NCBI RefSeq assembly: GCF_011764425.1
Contig: NZ_BLPF01000002.1
Coordinates: 620,997 to 684,996, forward strand
Length of the DNA: 64,000 nucleotides
Direction of reading: 5' to 3'
From: Phytohabitans houttuyneae
GTDB taxonomy: Bacteria > Actinomycetota > Actinomycetes > Mycobacteriales > Micromonosporaceae
Shown here: piece after piece, positions 38,767 through 47,020 of the stretch
Numbering within the stretch: the first letter of the stretch is position 1
Layout of the letters: each line of letters begins with the position of its first letter
Translations under genes and position numbers: made by a program
The notes under the pieces: generated by a model
The model's input: only the letters and a program-made list of their open reading frames with translations
Databases searched by the model: none
Told to the model about the DNA's origin: nothing

Positions 38767-39819
38767 ATGACGATCACCACGACGCCGCCGCCACGGGCAA
38801 CGACGGGCAGTGACTTCGCCGCTCTCTCTCGCCGGATCAACGGCGAAGGTTTGATGCGGCGCCGGCCCGCCTACTACAGCGCCCGGCTGAGCGTCGTCGC
38901 CCTCATGTTCATCGGGGGATGGACCGCGTTTTTCGTCATCGGCTCCTCTTGGTGGCAGATGGTCACGGCAGTGTTTCTCGCCGTCACCTTCGCCCAGCTC
39001 GGGCTCGTGGCGCATGACCTGGCACACCGCCAAGTCTTCCGCACCAAGCGCCCCAGCGAAATCGCCGGGCGGCTCGCCGGAAACCTCGGCATCGGCATGA
39101 GCTACGGCTGGTGGATGGACAAGCACACCCGCCACCACAACAACCCCAACCACGACGACCTCGATCCGGACGTCACGCCCGAAGTACTCATCTGGGCCAC
39201 GGAGTCCGCACTCGGCCGCCGCGGTCTGAAGGGGTTCATAACCCGGCATCAGGCCGCCCTGTTCTTCCCCCTGCTCACCCTGCTCGCCATCGACCTGAAG
39301 GTCTCCAGCGTCAAGGCCCTGCGCAACGGCACGGTCAAGCAGCGCCGGCTCGAAGCCGCGCTGCTGATTCTGCACGCCGTCGGCTACCTGTCGGCGCTGC
39401 TGATCGTCCTGTCCCCCGTACAGGCGATCGCCTTCCTGCTCGTGCATCAGGCACTGTTCGGCGTCTACCTCGGCATGACGTTCGCGCCCAACCACAAGGG
39501 CATGCCGCACCCGACCGGCGACGAGGACTTCCTGCGCAAGCAGGTCGTGACCTCCCGCAACGTCCGCGGTGGCTGGCTGACCGACGCGGCGCTCGGCGGC
39601 CTGAACTATCAGATCGAGCACCACCTGTTTCCCGCGATGCCGACCCCGAACCTGCGCAAGGCCCAACCGATCGTGCGTGCGTACTGCGCCGAGGTCGGCG
39701 TCCCCTACGAGGAGACCAGCCTCCTGACCTCCTACCGCCAGGCCCTGCGGTTCCTGCACGAGGTGGGCGTACCGGCCCGCGCCGAGCACGCCGCCCGCCG
39801 CGCCTCCCGCACCCGCTGA
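38767..39819 (+). CDS. Membrane fatty acid desaturase
   Basis: A 350-residue integral membrane acyl desaturase. The three histidine boxes for the di-iron centre are present: HDLAHR (from His83), HTRHHNNPNHDD (from His120) and IEHHLFP (His285-286), separated by membrane spans. It introduces double bonds into membrane lipid acyl chains. ATG 38767 begins MTITTTPPP. Position next to a NarL-type two-component system with a palindrome between suggests DesK/DesR-like control of membrane fluidity, by analogy only. Confidence 0.9.
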   Translation: MTITTTPPPRATTGSDFAALSRRINGEGLMRRRPAYYSARLSVVALMFIGGWTAFFVIGSSWWQMVTAVFLAVTFAQLGLVAHDLAHRQVFRTKRPSEIAGRLAGNLGIGMSYGWWMDKHTRHHNNPNHDDLDPDVTPEVLIWATESALGRRGLKGFITRHQAALFFPLLTLLAIDLKVSSVKALRNGTVKQRRLEAALLILHAVGYLSALLIVLSPVQAIAFLLVHQALFGVYLGMTFAPNHKGMPHPTGDEDFLRKQVVTSRNVRGGWLTDAALGGLNYQIEHHLFPAMPTPNLRKAQPIVRAYCAEVGVPYEETSLLTSYRQALRFLHEVGVPARAEHAARRASRTR

Positions 39820-39825
39820 GCGCGT

Positions 39826-39857
39826 ACCGCCGCGCGGCTTCGCGGCCGCGCGGCGGT
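39826..39857. terminator. Bidirectional hairpin between convergent genes
   Basis: ACCGCCGCGCGG (39826-39837) and CCGCGCGGCGGT (39846-39857) are exact inverted repeats with an eight-base loop. They lie between the desaturase stop and the stop of the convergent anti-sigma gene, so the hairpin can serve both strands. No T-tract. Confidence 0.6.
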
Positions 39858-40588
39858 CACCGGGCCGTGCCGGCGAGGACGGCATCGGGGACCGTGCGGG
39901 AGCGGAGCTGGATCTGGCCCACCGCGGACACGGCGACGCCGAGGCGGTAGCCGGACGTGCCGTTGCGGTCGGCCACCTCGCAGGTGCCGGCCGGGTGGGC
40001 GGCGCCGCCGCGGTCGATTACGAGCACGTCGTACGCGCCGTCGGCCGGAGCGGCGTACACGGTGACGAGAAGCCAGGACGGGTTGCCCTGGTACAGGAAT
40101 GCCGTGCCCGCCGGCTGTCCGTCCACTGTGGTCATCCGGATCGCCTTGAGATAGCGGCCGTCCGCCACGTCGAGGGTCTGCCGGTACTGGCGGGCCAGCT
40201 CCCGGTCGGCCTCGGTCTGCCACCGCACGGCCTGCGCGCCGGCCCCCGCCGCCACCACGACCGCGACGGCGAACGCGATCGCCAGGCGCGGTCGCGGCCA
40301 CAGACGCAAGCCCCCGGGCAGGAGACTCCGCCGTCGTCTCCTGCCCGGGGATGACCCGGTGTCCAGCCGGGCCAGTACGCGGCCCTCGAAGCCGGGCGGC
40401 GGTTCCACCGGCGGCGCCAGCAGCAGCACCGCGTCGGCGGCGCGGGACAACGCGGCCAACTCCCGCCGGCACGTCGCGCAGCCGCCGACGTGGCCGAGCG
40501 CGAGCGCCCGCTCGTCGCCGGCGAGCGCGCCGGTGGCCAGCTCGGGCAGCAGCTCGCGCACCTCGGGGCAGCCGTGCGGCTCACTCAT
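39857..40588 (-). CDS. Anti-sigma factor (RskA-like, zinc-finger)
   Basis: A 243-residue single-span anti-sigma factor. N-terminal zinc-finger motif H-V-G-G-C-A-T-C (HX3CX2C) within residues 1-50, a basic linker, one span (RLAIAFAVAVVVAAGAGAQAV), and an extracytoplasmic RskA-like domain (YLKAIRMTTVDGQPAGTAFLYQGNPSWLLVTVYAAPADGAYDVLVID). It overlaps the end of the ECF sigma gene, the standard coupled arrangement, and should hold that sigma factor inactive at the membrane. Confidence 0.88.
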   Translation of the reverse strand: MSEPHGCPEVRELLPELATGALAGDERALALGHVGGCATCRRELAALSRAADAVLLLAPPVEPPPGFEGRVLARLDTGSSPGRRRRRSLLPGGLRLWPRPRLAIAFAVAVVVAAGAGAQAVRWQTEADRELARQYRQTLDVADGRYLKAIRMTTVDGQPAGTAFLYQGNPSWLLVTVYAAPADGAYDVLVIDRGGAAHPAGTCEVADRNGTSGYRLGVAVSAVGQIQLRSRTVPDAVLAGTAR

Positions 40589-41135
40589 CAAGCACCTCGA
40601 AGTGTTCGCGCAGCCGGGCCATCCCGAGCCTGATCCTGGTCTTGGCGGTACCCAGCGGCACCGCTTCGCGTTCGGCGATCTCCTTGGCCGTCAGTCCGTA
40701 GAAGATGGCCAGTACGACAGCGGTCGCCTGCTCCCGAGAGAGCACCGCGAGCGCTGACCGGATGCGGTCCGCCTCGGCGACCTCGTCCGCCGCCCATTCG
40801 CCACCCGCCGCCGCCTCGGTCCCACTGATCATGGCCAGCAGCACCTCCGGCTGGTACGGCTGGTCCCGCCGCATCCGCACGACGTCGATCGCCGCGTGGC
40901 GCGCGATGGCCAGCAGCCAGGGCGCGACGCCGCCGCGCCTCGGGTCGTACCCACCGGCAAACCGCCACGCACGCACAAACGCCTCCTGGGCCACGTCCTC
41001 CGCCGTCGCCGGCACGCCGACGATGCTCAACGCGAGGCCGTACACGCGGGGCTGGAAGCGGCGCACGAAGCCGGCAGCGGCCTGCGCGTCACCGGCCGCC
41101 ATGCCGGCCACGAGCGCCTCGTCACTGACCCCCAC
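40581..41135 (-). CDS. ECF sigma factor
   Basis: A 184-residue ECF sigma factor with region 2 (FVRRFQPRVYGLALSIVGVPATAEDVAQEAFVRAWR) and region 4 (LSREQATAVVLAIFYGLTAKEIAEREAVPLGTAKTRIRLGMARL). The downstream overlapping gene encodes its zinc-finger anti-sigma factor. The divergent lipoprotein/cytochrome pair beginning 83 bases away is a plausible regulon member. Confidence 0.9.
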   Translation of the reverse strand: MGVSDEALVAGMAAGDAQAAAGFVRRFQPRVYGLALSIVGVPATAEDVAQEAFVRAWRFAGGYDPRRGGVAPWLLAIARHAAIDVVRMRRDQPYQPEVLLAMISGTEAAAGGEWAADEVAEADRIRSALAVLSREQATAVVLAIFYGLTAKEIAEREAVPLGTAKTRIRLGMARLREHFEVLDE

Positions 41136-41218
41136 GTCAGGTACTACGCGGGGCGGGCCCCGCGGGATCCATCCGGCGGCGATGAATCCGGCGGAGCGGC
41201 CCGGCCGGTAGTACCGGT

Positions 41219-41674
41219 ATGGGATCGATAATGATGCACATCAGGAACATCGCCGCGGCGGCCGCGCTCACGCTGGCCGCCGGTGGCCTCGTGGCCTGCG
41301 GCGACGACGGGAGCGCCGGCAGCGGCGGGGCCGGTGGGGGCATGACCGTCTCCGTGCTCGAACCGTCGGCCGGCGCGGACGTCCGCGTGCCGTTCACCGT
41401 CAAGGTGGACTCCAGCGTGCCGCTCGGCCCGAGCGAGTCGGGCAAGCACCACGTGCACGTCTGGTTCGACGGCGACGAGGACAACTACGTGATCGTCGAG
41501 TCGGACACCACGCAGATCAACGCGGCGCCGACGGGCGAGCACGTCATGCACGTCTCGCTGCGCAACGCCAACCACTCGGCCGCCGGCGTCGAGGCCACCA
41601 CCCGCGTGGTCGTCGCGGAGGGCGAGTCCGTGCCGGGCGGGGAGGAAACCGGCGGCCCCGGATACGGCTACTGA
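41219..41674 (+). CDS. Small lipoprotein with HHVHVWFDG motif
   Basis: A 151-residue lipoprotein: signal peptide with lipobox GLVACG (cysteine near residue 27), a Gly/Ser linker, then a beta-domain with SGKHHVHVWFDGDEDN and GEHVMHVSLRNANHS, similar in style to DUF4399 domains. The histidines could bind metal, but this is not shown. ATG 41219, 41231 or 41234 are possible starts. Its stop overlaps the start of a cytochrome b gene (TGATG), suggesting that the two act together in the membrane. Confidence 0.75.
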   Translation: MGSIMMHIRNIAAAAALTLAAGGLVACGDDGSAGSGGAGGGMTVSVLEPSAGADVRVPFTVKVDSSVPLGPSESGKHHVHVWFDGDEDNYVIVESDTTQINAAPTGEHVMHVSLRNANHSAAGVEATTRVVVAEGESVPGGEETGGPGYGY

Positions 41675-42351
41675 TGCGGCGAACCGTCGAGCGGTACAAC
41701 CGCCGCACCCGGTGGTTTCACGCCGCCACCTACGTGGTCGTGCTGGCCCTGCTGGGCACCGGGTGGTGGCTGCTGTCCGGCCAGGAGGGGCGGCCGAGCC
41801 CGGCCGCCCGCATCACCGGCGTGCCCGACACCGACCTGCACTTCTGGGCCGGCTGGGGCCTGACCGGCATCGCGGTCGCCGCGGTCACGCTCGGCGTCCG
41901 CGGCGCGCGGACCTTCGCGCGGGAGTCGATACGGTACGACCGCGGCGACGCGACCTGGCTGCGGCGCTGGCCCGGCGCCGCGGTCAGCGGGCGCTTCCCG
42001 CGGCACGAAGGACACTTCGACCCGGGGCAGCGGATCGCCAACCTCGTGCTGGTGCTGCTGCTCGCCGCGCTCGTCGGCAGCGGTGTCGGGCTGACCCAGG
42101 TGGGCGGCGGTGCCGCGTTCGTATGGCTGCACCGCGTGCACCGTTGGGCGACGTACCTCGTCACGCCGGTGCTGCTCGGCCACATCCTGATCGCGGCGGG
42201 TCTGCTGCCCGGCTACCGCGGCGTGGCCCGCTCGATGCACCTGGGCGGACGCCTGCCGGTGGACGTGGCCCGCCGGCTGTGGCCCGGATGGCTGGCGGCG
42301 CGGGCGTCGGCCGCGAAGAATGAGAGTTTTTCGGAAAACCGGCAGGGGTGA
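41674..42351 (+). CDS. Cytochrome b/b6-type (formate dehydrogenase gamma-like) membrane protein
   Basis: A 225-residue di-heme cytochrome b-like protein. An early histidine in RTRWFHAATYVV, a second span with DLHFWAGWGLTG, and late histidines in WLHRVHRWATYLVTPVLLGHILIAAG fit four heme-binding spans of the Ni-Fe-hydrogenase/formate dehydrogenase cytochrome b class. It likely passes electrons between quinone and an unidentified partner; the overlapping upstream lipoprotein may be that partner. Confidence 0.8.
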   Translation: MRRTVERYNRRTRWFHAATYVVVLALLGTGWWLLSGQEGRPSPAARITGVPDTDLHFWAGWGLTGIAVAAVTLGVRGARTFARESIRYDRGDATWLRRWPGAAVSGRFPRHEGHFDPGQRIANLVLVLLLAALVGSGVGLTQVGGGAAFVWLHRVHRWATYLVTPVLLGHILIAAGLLPGYRGVARSMHLGGRLPVDVARRLWPGWLAARASAAKNESFSENRQG

Positions 42352-42470
42352 GGTTTAGCCGGCGGCCGCCGTGGGAAAGCAGCACGGTTGTCGAGCAACA
42401 TCTACATATTTAGATGGTTGCGTGTGCTCCTCGGTTGGGGGCCCTCATGGGCAGGGGAAGCGGACAGGGT

Positions 42471-43762
42471 ATGAGCCGGATCGCCGTGTGCTCGAGCGAC
42501 CAGCTGCGGCGTGACGCGCTGGCGGCCTACCTGAGCGGTCTACCCGACTTCAGCGTGGTCGGGCGGGTGGTCGACGGCCACCACCTCATCCCGCTGGTGG
42601 ACCTGGAGCGCCCACACATCGTCCTGATCGACGGGGAGCGAAGCCCGGGCCAGGCCGGACCCACCCTCCAGCAGGTACACGCCCGGCACCCGTCGGTCCG
42701 GCTCGTGCTGGTGTACGAAAAGCTCTCCGCGGAGGACCTCGCCGGCCTGCAGGCGACCGGCGTCGCAGCCGTGGTGCCGTACGCGCACGGCCTCGGCGGG
42801 CTGGTCTCGGTGCTGCGCGGGCTCGCCACCGGCCCCGTGCCCAACGGCAACGGGGTGGGGCTCACCGCCCGCCAGCGCGAGATCCTGCTGCTGGTCGCCT
42901 CCGGCCACCAGGTCAGCGAGATCGCCGCGATGCTGGACATCAGCCCGGGCACCGTGGAAAACCACAAGCGCCGGGTGTACGCGAAGCTGAGCGCGACAAG
43001 CGCCGCGCACGCCGTGGCCCGGGCCGCCTCGCTCGGCATCATCGACAGCACCTCGGCGCCGCAGCCCGCGCCCTCGGCGGAGAAGCGGCGCCCAGAAGGC
43101 GAACAGGCGCCGCTCGCCGTCGTGGTCGGCTACGCCAGCCCGGTGCTCGACCGGGTGGTCACCACGCTGATCCGGCACCAGCTCGCGGTCGTGCGCGAGC
43201 ACTGTCCACAGTCGGCACCGCAGGTCCACTGGGCGCGCTCGCACCGCGGGCCGGTGGTACGCGTGCTGGTCGACCCGACGGCTGAGCACTGGCGGGTCGG
43301 CGGCACGCTCGGCTGGTCCGCCGTCATGGTGCACGACGGCCGCGTCGACCGGCACGCCATGGGGAGGCGCTCACCAACGGCGTGCTCGCGCTGGTGCACG
43401 CCGACCACGTCGAGTCCCGCCTCATGCCCGCCATGCACCTGGCGGCCGGCGGCTACATGGTGATGGATCCGACCTCGTCCGAGCTGTTTACCGATCCGAT
43501 GTGGACCTGGCCGGCCGACCTGCCGCCGTTGGCGCCGCAGCTGACCGCGCGCGAGCACGACATCCTCCGGCAGATCGGGCGCAACCAGACCGTGCGGCAG
43601 ACCGCCCGCGTGCTCGGCATCGCGATGAAGACCGTGGAGAACGCGCAGGGCCACCTGTTCAGCAAGCTTGGCGTGCACAACCGGGCGGCGGCGCTCGCCA
43701 AGGCGTACGCGCTGGGCCTGCTGCAGCCCACCGACGCGGTGCCCGATCCGGGCCTGAGCTAG
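42471..43762 (+). pseudogene. Double receiver/LuxR-type regulator, one frameshift
   Basis: Two tandem receiver-like plus LuxR units. Unit 1: IAVCSSDQLRRDALAAYL with IVLIDGE, then helix-turn-helix LTARQREILLLVASGHQVSEIAAML. Unit 2: VVVGYASPVLDRVVTTLI with VVRVLVDP, then LTAREHDILRQIGRNQTVRQTARVL. The frame breaks in the four-G run at 43363-43366; one extra G restores about 430 residues. The receiver acidic pockets look degenerate. Start is ATG 42471 or upstream ATG 42447. It borders the unusual biosynthetic-looking locus and is the likely regulator. Its stop shares CTAG with the convergent methyltransferase. Confidence 0.75.
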
Positions 43763-44421
43763 GTGCGTGCGGTCACCACCACCCGGTCCCGCGGTCCGGA
43801 AAGGGGGCGGGTGTAGGTGAAGGTGGTGGACGAGACGTCGGCGAAGCCCGCCTCGCGGCACTGCTCGACGAGGTAGCCGGCCGAGAGCCAGTGTGCGGGG
43901 ATGCCGGGCGCCTGCTGCGCGTCCTGCCCCTGCTGGGTGCCGTCGTTGGAGATGACCAGCACGCCCGGGCCCGGTACCAGCCATCCGTGCAGGTGCTTGA
44001 GGACCGGGGCCAGGCTGCCCTCCGGGTCGTAGAGGTGTGCCATCAGCCCGTCGGCGTACACGACGCCCCAGCGGCCCTCCGGCGGCGACCACGAGCGGGC
44101 GTCGGCCACCTCGGCGGACAGGCCCTTGCGGCGGGCGATGTCGACCGCGCGCTGCAGGACGTCGACGGCGTGCACGTCGTAGCCGGCGCGGGCCACCTCG
44201 GCCTCCACGGTGGCGTTGCCGCAGCCGACGCTGAGCAGGGTCGGCGGGTCCGTCCGGTCCAGTACGCCGCACAGGTGGTCGACCATCCAGGCGCGGTAGG
44301 GTGCGCTGTACGTGGACGGGGTGACCGAGTCACCGTTTGCCGCACCGCCCTCCCAGATGTCGAAGAGGCTGAGATCCTCGTCGCAGAGGTAGAACCTCCA
44401 CAGCTGTTCGACGCTTGTCAC
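43759..44421 (-). CDS. Class I SAM-dependent methyltransferase
   Basis: A 220-residue methyltransferase. SAM-binding motif I TLLSVGCGNATVEAEVA (about 65-81), acidic motif II in YDVHAVDVLQRAVD, and a Rossmann-type C-terminus. GTG 44421 has GGAGG six bases upstream. The substrate is unknown; its position in the flavin-oxygenase/DHQD-SDH locus suggests O-, N- or C-methylation of a small aromatic or carboxylic product. Confidence 0.85.
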   Translation of the reverse strand: MTSVEQLWRFYLCDEDLSLFDIWEGGAANGDSVTPSTYSAPYRAWMVDHLCGVLDRTDPPTLLSVGCGNATVEAEVARAGYDVHAVDVLQRAVDIARRKGLSAEVADARSWSPPEGRWGVVYADGLMAHLYDPEGSLAPVLKHLHGWLVPGPGVLVISNDGTQQGQDAQQAPGIPAHWLSAGYLVEQCREAGFADVSSTTFTYTRPLSGPRDRVVVTART

Positions 44422-44787
44422 GATGGGCCTCCAAACGCGCTGATCGCCGAATTTGGACGGACTTAATGGCCGGGCCAGGTATAGATCGAGTCCACTGCGG
44501 CGTGGAAAGCGAATTGATCGGGCCGGCACGAAAAGCCGTTCACCGCAGCCTATGTGTGGTCGCCTTTAGCTGCCAATCCCCCGGGGGACCTCGCATATAC
44601 GGAACCCCCCGGGGTGGTGGAATTGGCGCTTATCTGTGGCTGCCGGCGGAATTTATCTGCTCCGGAGTTGCGGCTATTTCGGGCCCGTGATAGGCCAGAT
44701 TAGATGCGACGCGCGTTCGTGTGGACGGTGTTGCTCCGGCGCCCGTTGCAATTGCATCCGCCTATTTATTTTGAGGGAGGAATGGTC
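44422..44787. promoter_or_regulatory. Divergent promoter region with CCCCCGGGG motifs
   Basis: This 366-base gap is less GC-rich than neighbouring DNA. It contains the palindrome CCCCCGGGGG (44578-44587), a second site CCCCCGGGGTGGTG (44606-44619) and several TATA-like hexamers (for example TATAGA at about 44480). The second motif recurs at 47002-47015 before the DHQD/SDH gene. Candidate binding sites for the locus regulator. Confidence 0.45.
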
Positions 44788-46278
44788 GTGGTGACCACCC
44801 GCAGAAGCGTCGTCGGCTTCGGCATGCTCGGCTTGGCGATTGGCTACTTCGCCTGGTACACGCCCTACGCTGGGCTGACCAAGGCGCTCTCCAGCGGGTT
44901 GTTGCCCGGCATGGACTCGCGGGTGGGCGGCCTGGTGCTGCTGCCGGCCGCCGCGCTCGGCACGCTCGCCGGCTCGCTGATCTTCCTCAGCGTCTCCGGC
45001 TGGTGGCGGTACGCCGGGCGGGCAACGGTGGCCGGGCGCCAGACGATCCGGCCCGGGCCGGCCACCGTGACCGCCGGCCTGTTCATGGCACTGATCATCG
45101 CGACGACGACGCTCAACTACACGTTCGCCGGCGTCTCGATCCTGTTCATGCTGCTGATGATGCGCGGCGGCGTGCTGGTGCTCTCCCCGATCGTGGACGC
45201 CGCCCGCCGCCGCCCGGTCCGCGTGTACTCGTGGGTGGCACTCGGGCTCAGCCTGCTCGCGGTCGTCGCCGCGCTCTCCGATGTGGACAGCTACCACCTC
45301 GGCATCGCCGCGGTGGTCAGCCTGGGCATCTACCTGTTCGGCTACATCGGACGGTTCGAGATCATGAGCCGGGTCGCGAAGACCGGTGACCCGGCGATCG
45401 ACCGCCGGTACCTCGTGGAGGAGCAGCTGTCGGCGGCGCTGTGGCAGGTGGGCCTCTGCGCCGCGCTGGCGCTGATCGGGATCGGGCCGGTGCTCGGCGC
45501 GCTGCGCGAGGGGTTCACCTCGTTCCTGCTGACCCCCGCGGTGATCCCGGCGTTCGCGGTCGGCCTGCTGTACGAGGCGCTGTTCATCTTCGGCACGCTC
45601 ATCTACCTCGACCCGCGCGAGTACACCTGGTGCGTGCCGGCGAACCGCGTCGCCAGCCTGCTGTCCGGGCTGGTCGCCTCGTTCGGCCTCACCTGGCTGA
45701 CCGGCATCGCGGCGCCCGGCGCGGGCCAGCTCGTCGGCACCGCGTTCATCGTCGGGGCGGTGCTGGCGCTCAGCTATCCGGCACTGCGCCAAGCGGCCGC
45801 CCGCCGGTGGGCGTGGGCGCGGCGGCGCCGCGTGCTCTTCGTCTGCGGAGGCAACACCGGCCGGTCGGCGATGGCCGAGTCGATCGCCCGCGCCGACGGG
45901 GACGGCACGTGGAGCCCGCGCAGCGCCGGGCTCGCGCCGCGGATCTCCGGAGCCCCGATGGCGGCCGGCGCGACCGCAGCCCTCCGGCAGATCGGGGTAC
46001 CGCCCCGGCGGCACCGCACCCGGCAGCTCACCCGGCAGATGTGCCGCGACGCCGACGCGGTGTACTGCATGACCCGCGCCCAGCGCACGGCGGTCGAGCA
46101 GCTCGCGCCTGAGGCGCGGGGCCGCACGTTCTGCCTCGACCCGGAGCGGGACATCCCCGACCCGTCGGGCACCGCCGACAACGCGGCGTACGTGCGGACG
46201 GCCACCGTGCTGCGCGAACAGGTGCGCGCGCGGCTGCGCGAGAACGCGCCCCAGCTCCAGCCTCAGGCGGGTGGCTGA
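44788..46278 (+). CDS. Polytopic membrane protein fused to low-molecular-weight protein tyrosine phosphatase
   Basis: A 496-residue fusion. Residues 1-345 have about ten membrane spans in a DMT-transporter-like pattern (GMLGLAIGYFAWYTPY, TLNYTFAGVSILFMLLMMRGGVLVLSP). Residues 348-496 form an LMW-PTP domain: VLFVCGGNTGRSAMAESIAR gives the CX5R loop (Cys353, Arg359) and DIPDPSG supplies the general-acid aspartate (Asp455 or 458). GTG 44788 is seven bases after GAGGGAGG. The phosphatase faces the cytosol if the span count is even. It may dephosphorylate a regulator or a transported phosphate ester; both are speculation. Confidence 0.85.
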   Translation: MVTTRRSVVGFGMLGLAIGYFAWYTPYAGLTKALSSGLLPGMDSRVGGLVLLPAAALGTLAGSLIFLSVSGWWRYAGRATVAGRQTIRPGPATVTAGLFMALIIATTTLNYTFAGVSILFMLLMMRGGVLVLSPIVDAARRRPVRVYSWVALGLSLLAVVAALSDVDSYHLGIAAVVSLGIYLFGYIGRFEIMSRVAKTGDPAIDRRYLVEEQLSAALWQVGLCAALALIGIGPVLGALREGFTSFLLTPAVIPAFAVGLLYEALFIFGTLIYLDPREYTWCVPANRVASLLSGLVASFGLTWLTGIAAPGAGQLVGTAFIVGAVLALSYPALRQAAARRWAWARRRRVLFVCGGNTGRSAMAESIARADGDGTWSPRSAGLAPRISGAPMAAGATAALRQIGVPPRRHRTRQLTRQMCRDADAVYCMTRAQRTAVEQLAPEARGRTFCLDPERDIPDPSGTADNAAYVRTATVLREQVRARLRENAPQLQPQAGG

Positions 46279-46952
46279 TCATGCCAGGTGACGTAGTCGC
46301 ACAGCGGGGCCCGCTCCGGTACGAAACCGTTGACACCCGCCGCCGGGTCCGGATATCCGGTGGCCAGACCGCAGACGATCAGGCGGCCGGCGAGGCCCAG
46401 CGCGTCGCGCAGCACGTCCGGGTAGCCGGCGACGCTGTACTGCGGGCAGCTGCCCAAGCCGCAGGCGACAAGCCCGAGCATTGTGTTCTGCACGAAGAAG
46501 CCCATCTCCAGGAACGTGCCGGGCGCGGCGTCGGCGGGCAGGTGGAAGACCAGCGTCGCCGGCGCGCCGTGGAAATCGAGGTTGGCTCGCAGGTGCGCCC
46601 GGCGCCCGGCCGGATCGTCGCGGGCGATGCCCATCGCGGCGAGGATGCCGGCGCCGAAGGCCCCGGCCCGTCGCCTCGTCACCTCGTCCACGGTGGACGG
46701 CTGGTTGGGATAGTCCGGGTGCGGCGGGACGCCCCGGTCGAACTCGGCACGCAGCCGCCGGCCCAGCGCGTCCCGGCACGCGCCGGTCACCACGGCGACC
46801 CGCCACGGCTGCCCGTTGCGGGTGGACGGCGCGTGTCCGGCCGCGGTGAGGACCCGTTCGAGCACCTCACGCGGCACCGGTCGGTCGAGGAAGGCGCGCT
46901 TGCAGTGCCGCGCGGTGGCGATCGCGGCGAACCCGGACCAGTTGTCGTCCAC
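46263..46952 (-). CDS. Nitroreductase-family flavoprotein
   Basis: A 229-residue FMN-dependent nitroreductase: N-terminal ARHCKRAFLDRPVP (FMN phosphate contact region), HAPSTRNGQPWRVAVV, and GLGSCPQYSVAGYPDVLRDALGL near the C-terminus. Such enzymes reduce nitro groups or quinones, or act as dehydrogenases on heterocycles. It overlaps the phosphatase fusion gene tail-to-tail by 16 bases and is divergent from the DHQD/SDH gene with only 68 bases between. Confidence 0.85.
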   Translation of the reverse strand: MDDNWSGFAAIATARHCKRAFLDRPVPREVLERVLTAAGHAPSTRNGQPWRVAVVTGACRDALGRRLRAEFDRGVPPHPDYPNQPSTVDEVTRRRAGAFGAGILAAMGIARDDPAGRRAHLRANLDFHGAPATLVFHLPADAAPGTFLEMGFFVQNTMLGLVACGLGSCPQYSVAGYPDVLRDALGLAGRLIVCGLATGYPDPAAGVNGFVPERAPLCDYVTWHDQPPA

Positions 46953-47020
46953 AGCCTGGGAAGTCTGCGCGGCCGCGGCTGCCGTGTCGAGACGCCAAAT
47001 ACCCCCGGGGTGGTGCCCTC

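Noticed and set aside
42352-42470. A mobile-element boundary before the unusual locus
   Set aside because: No transposase, integrase, tRNA or direct repeat is visible at either edge and base composition does not shift clearly; only the 44.4-44.8 kb promoter region is less GC-rich.
45835-46278. LMW phosphatase as a separate gene from the membrane protein
   Set aside because: The frame is continuous with good codon bias and there is no start with a ribosome site at the junction.
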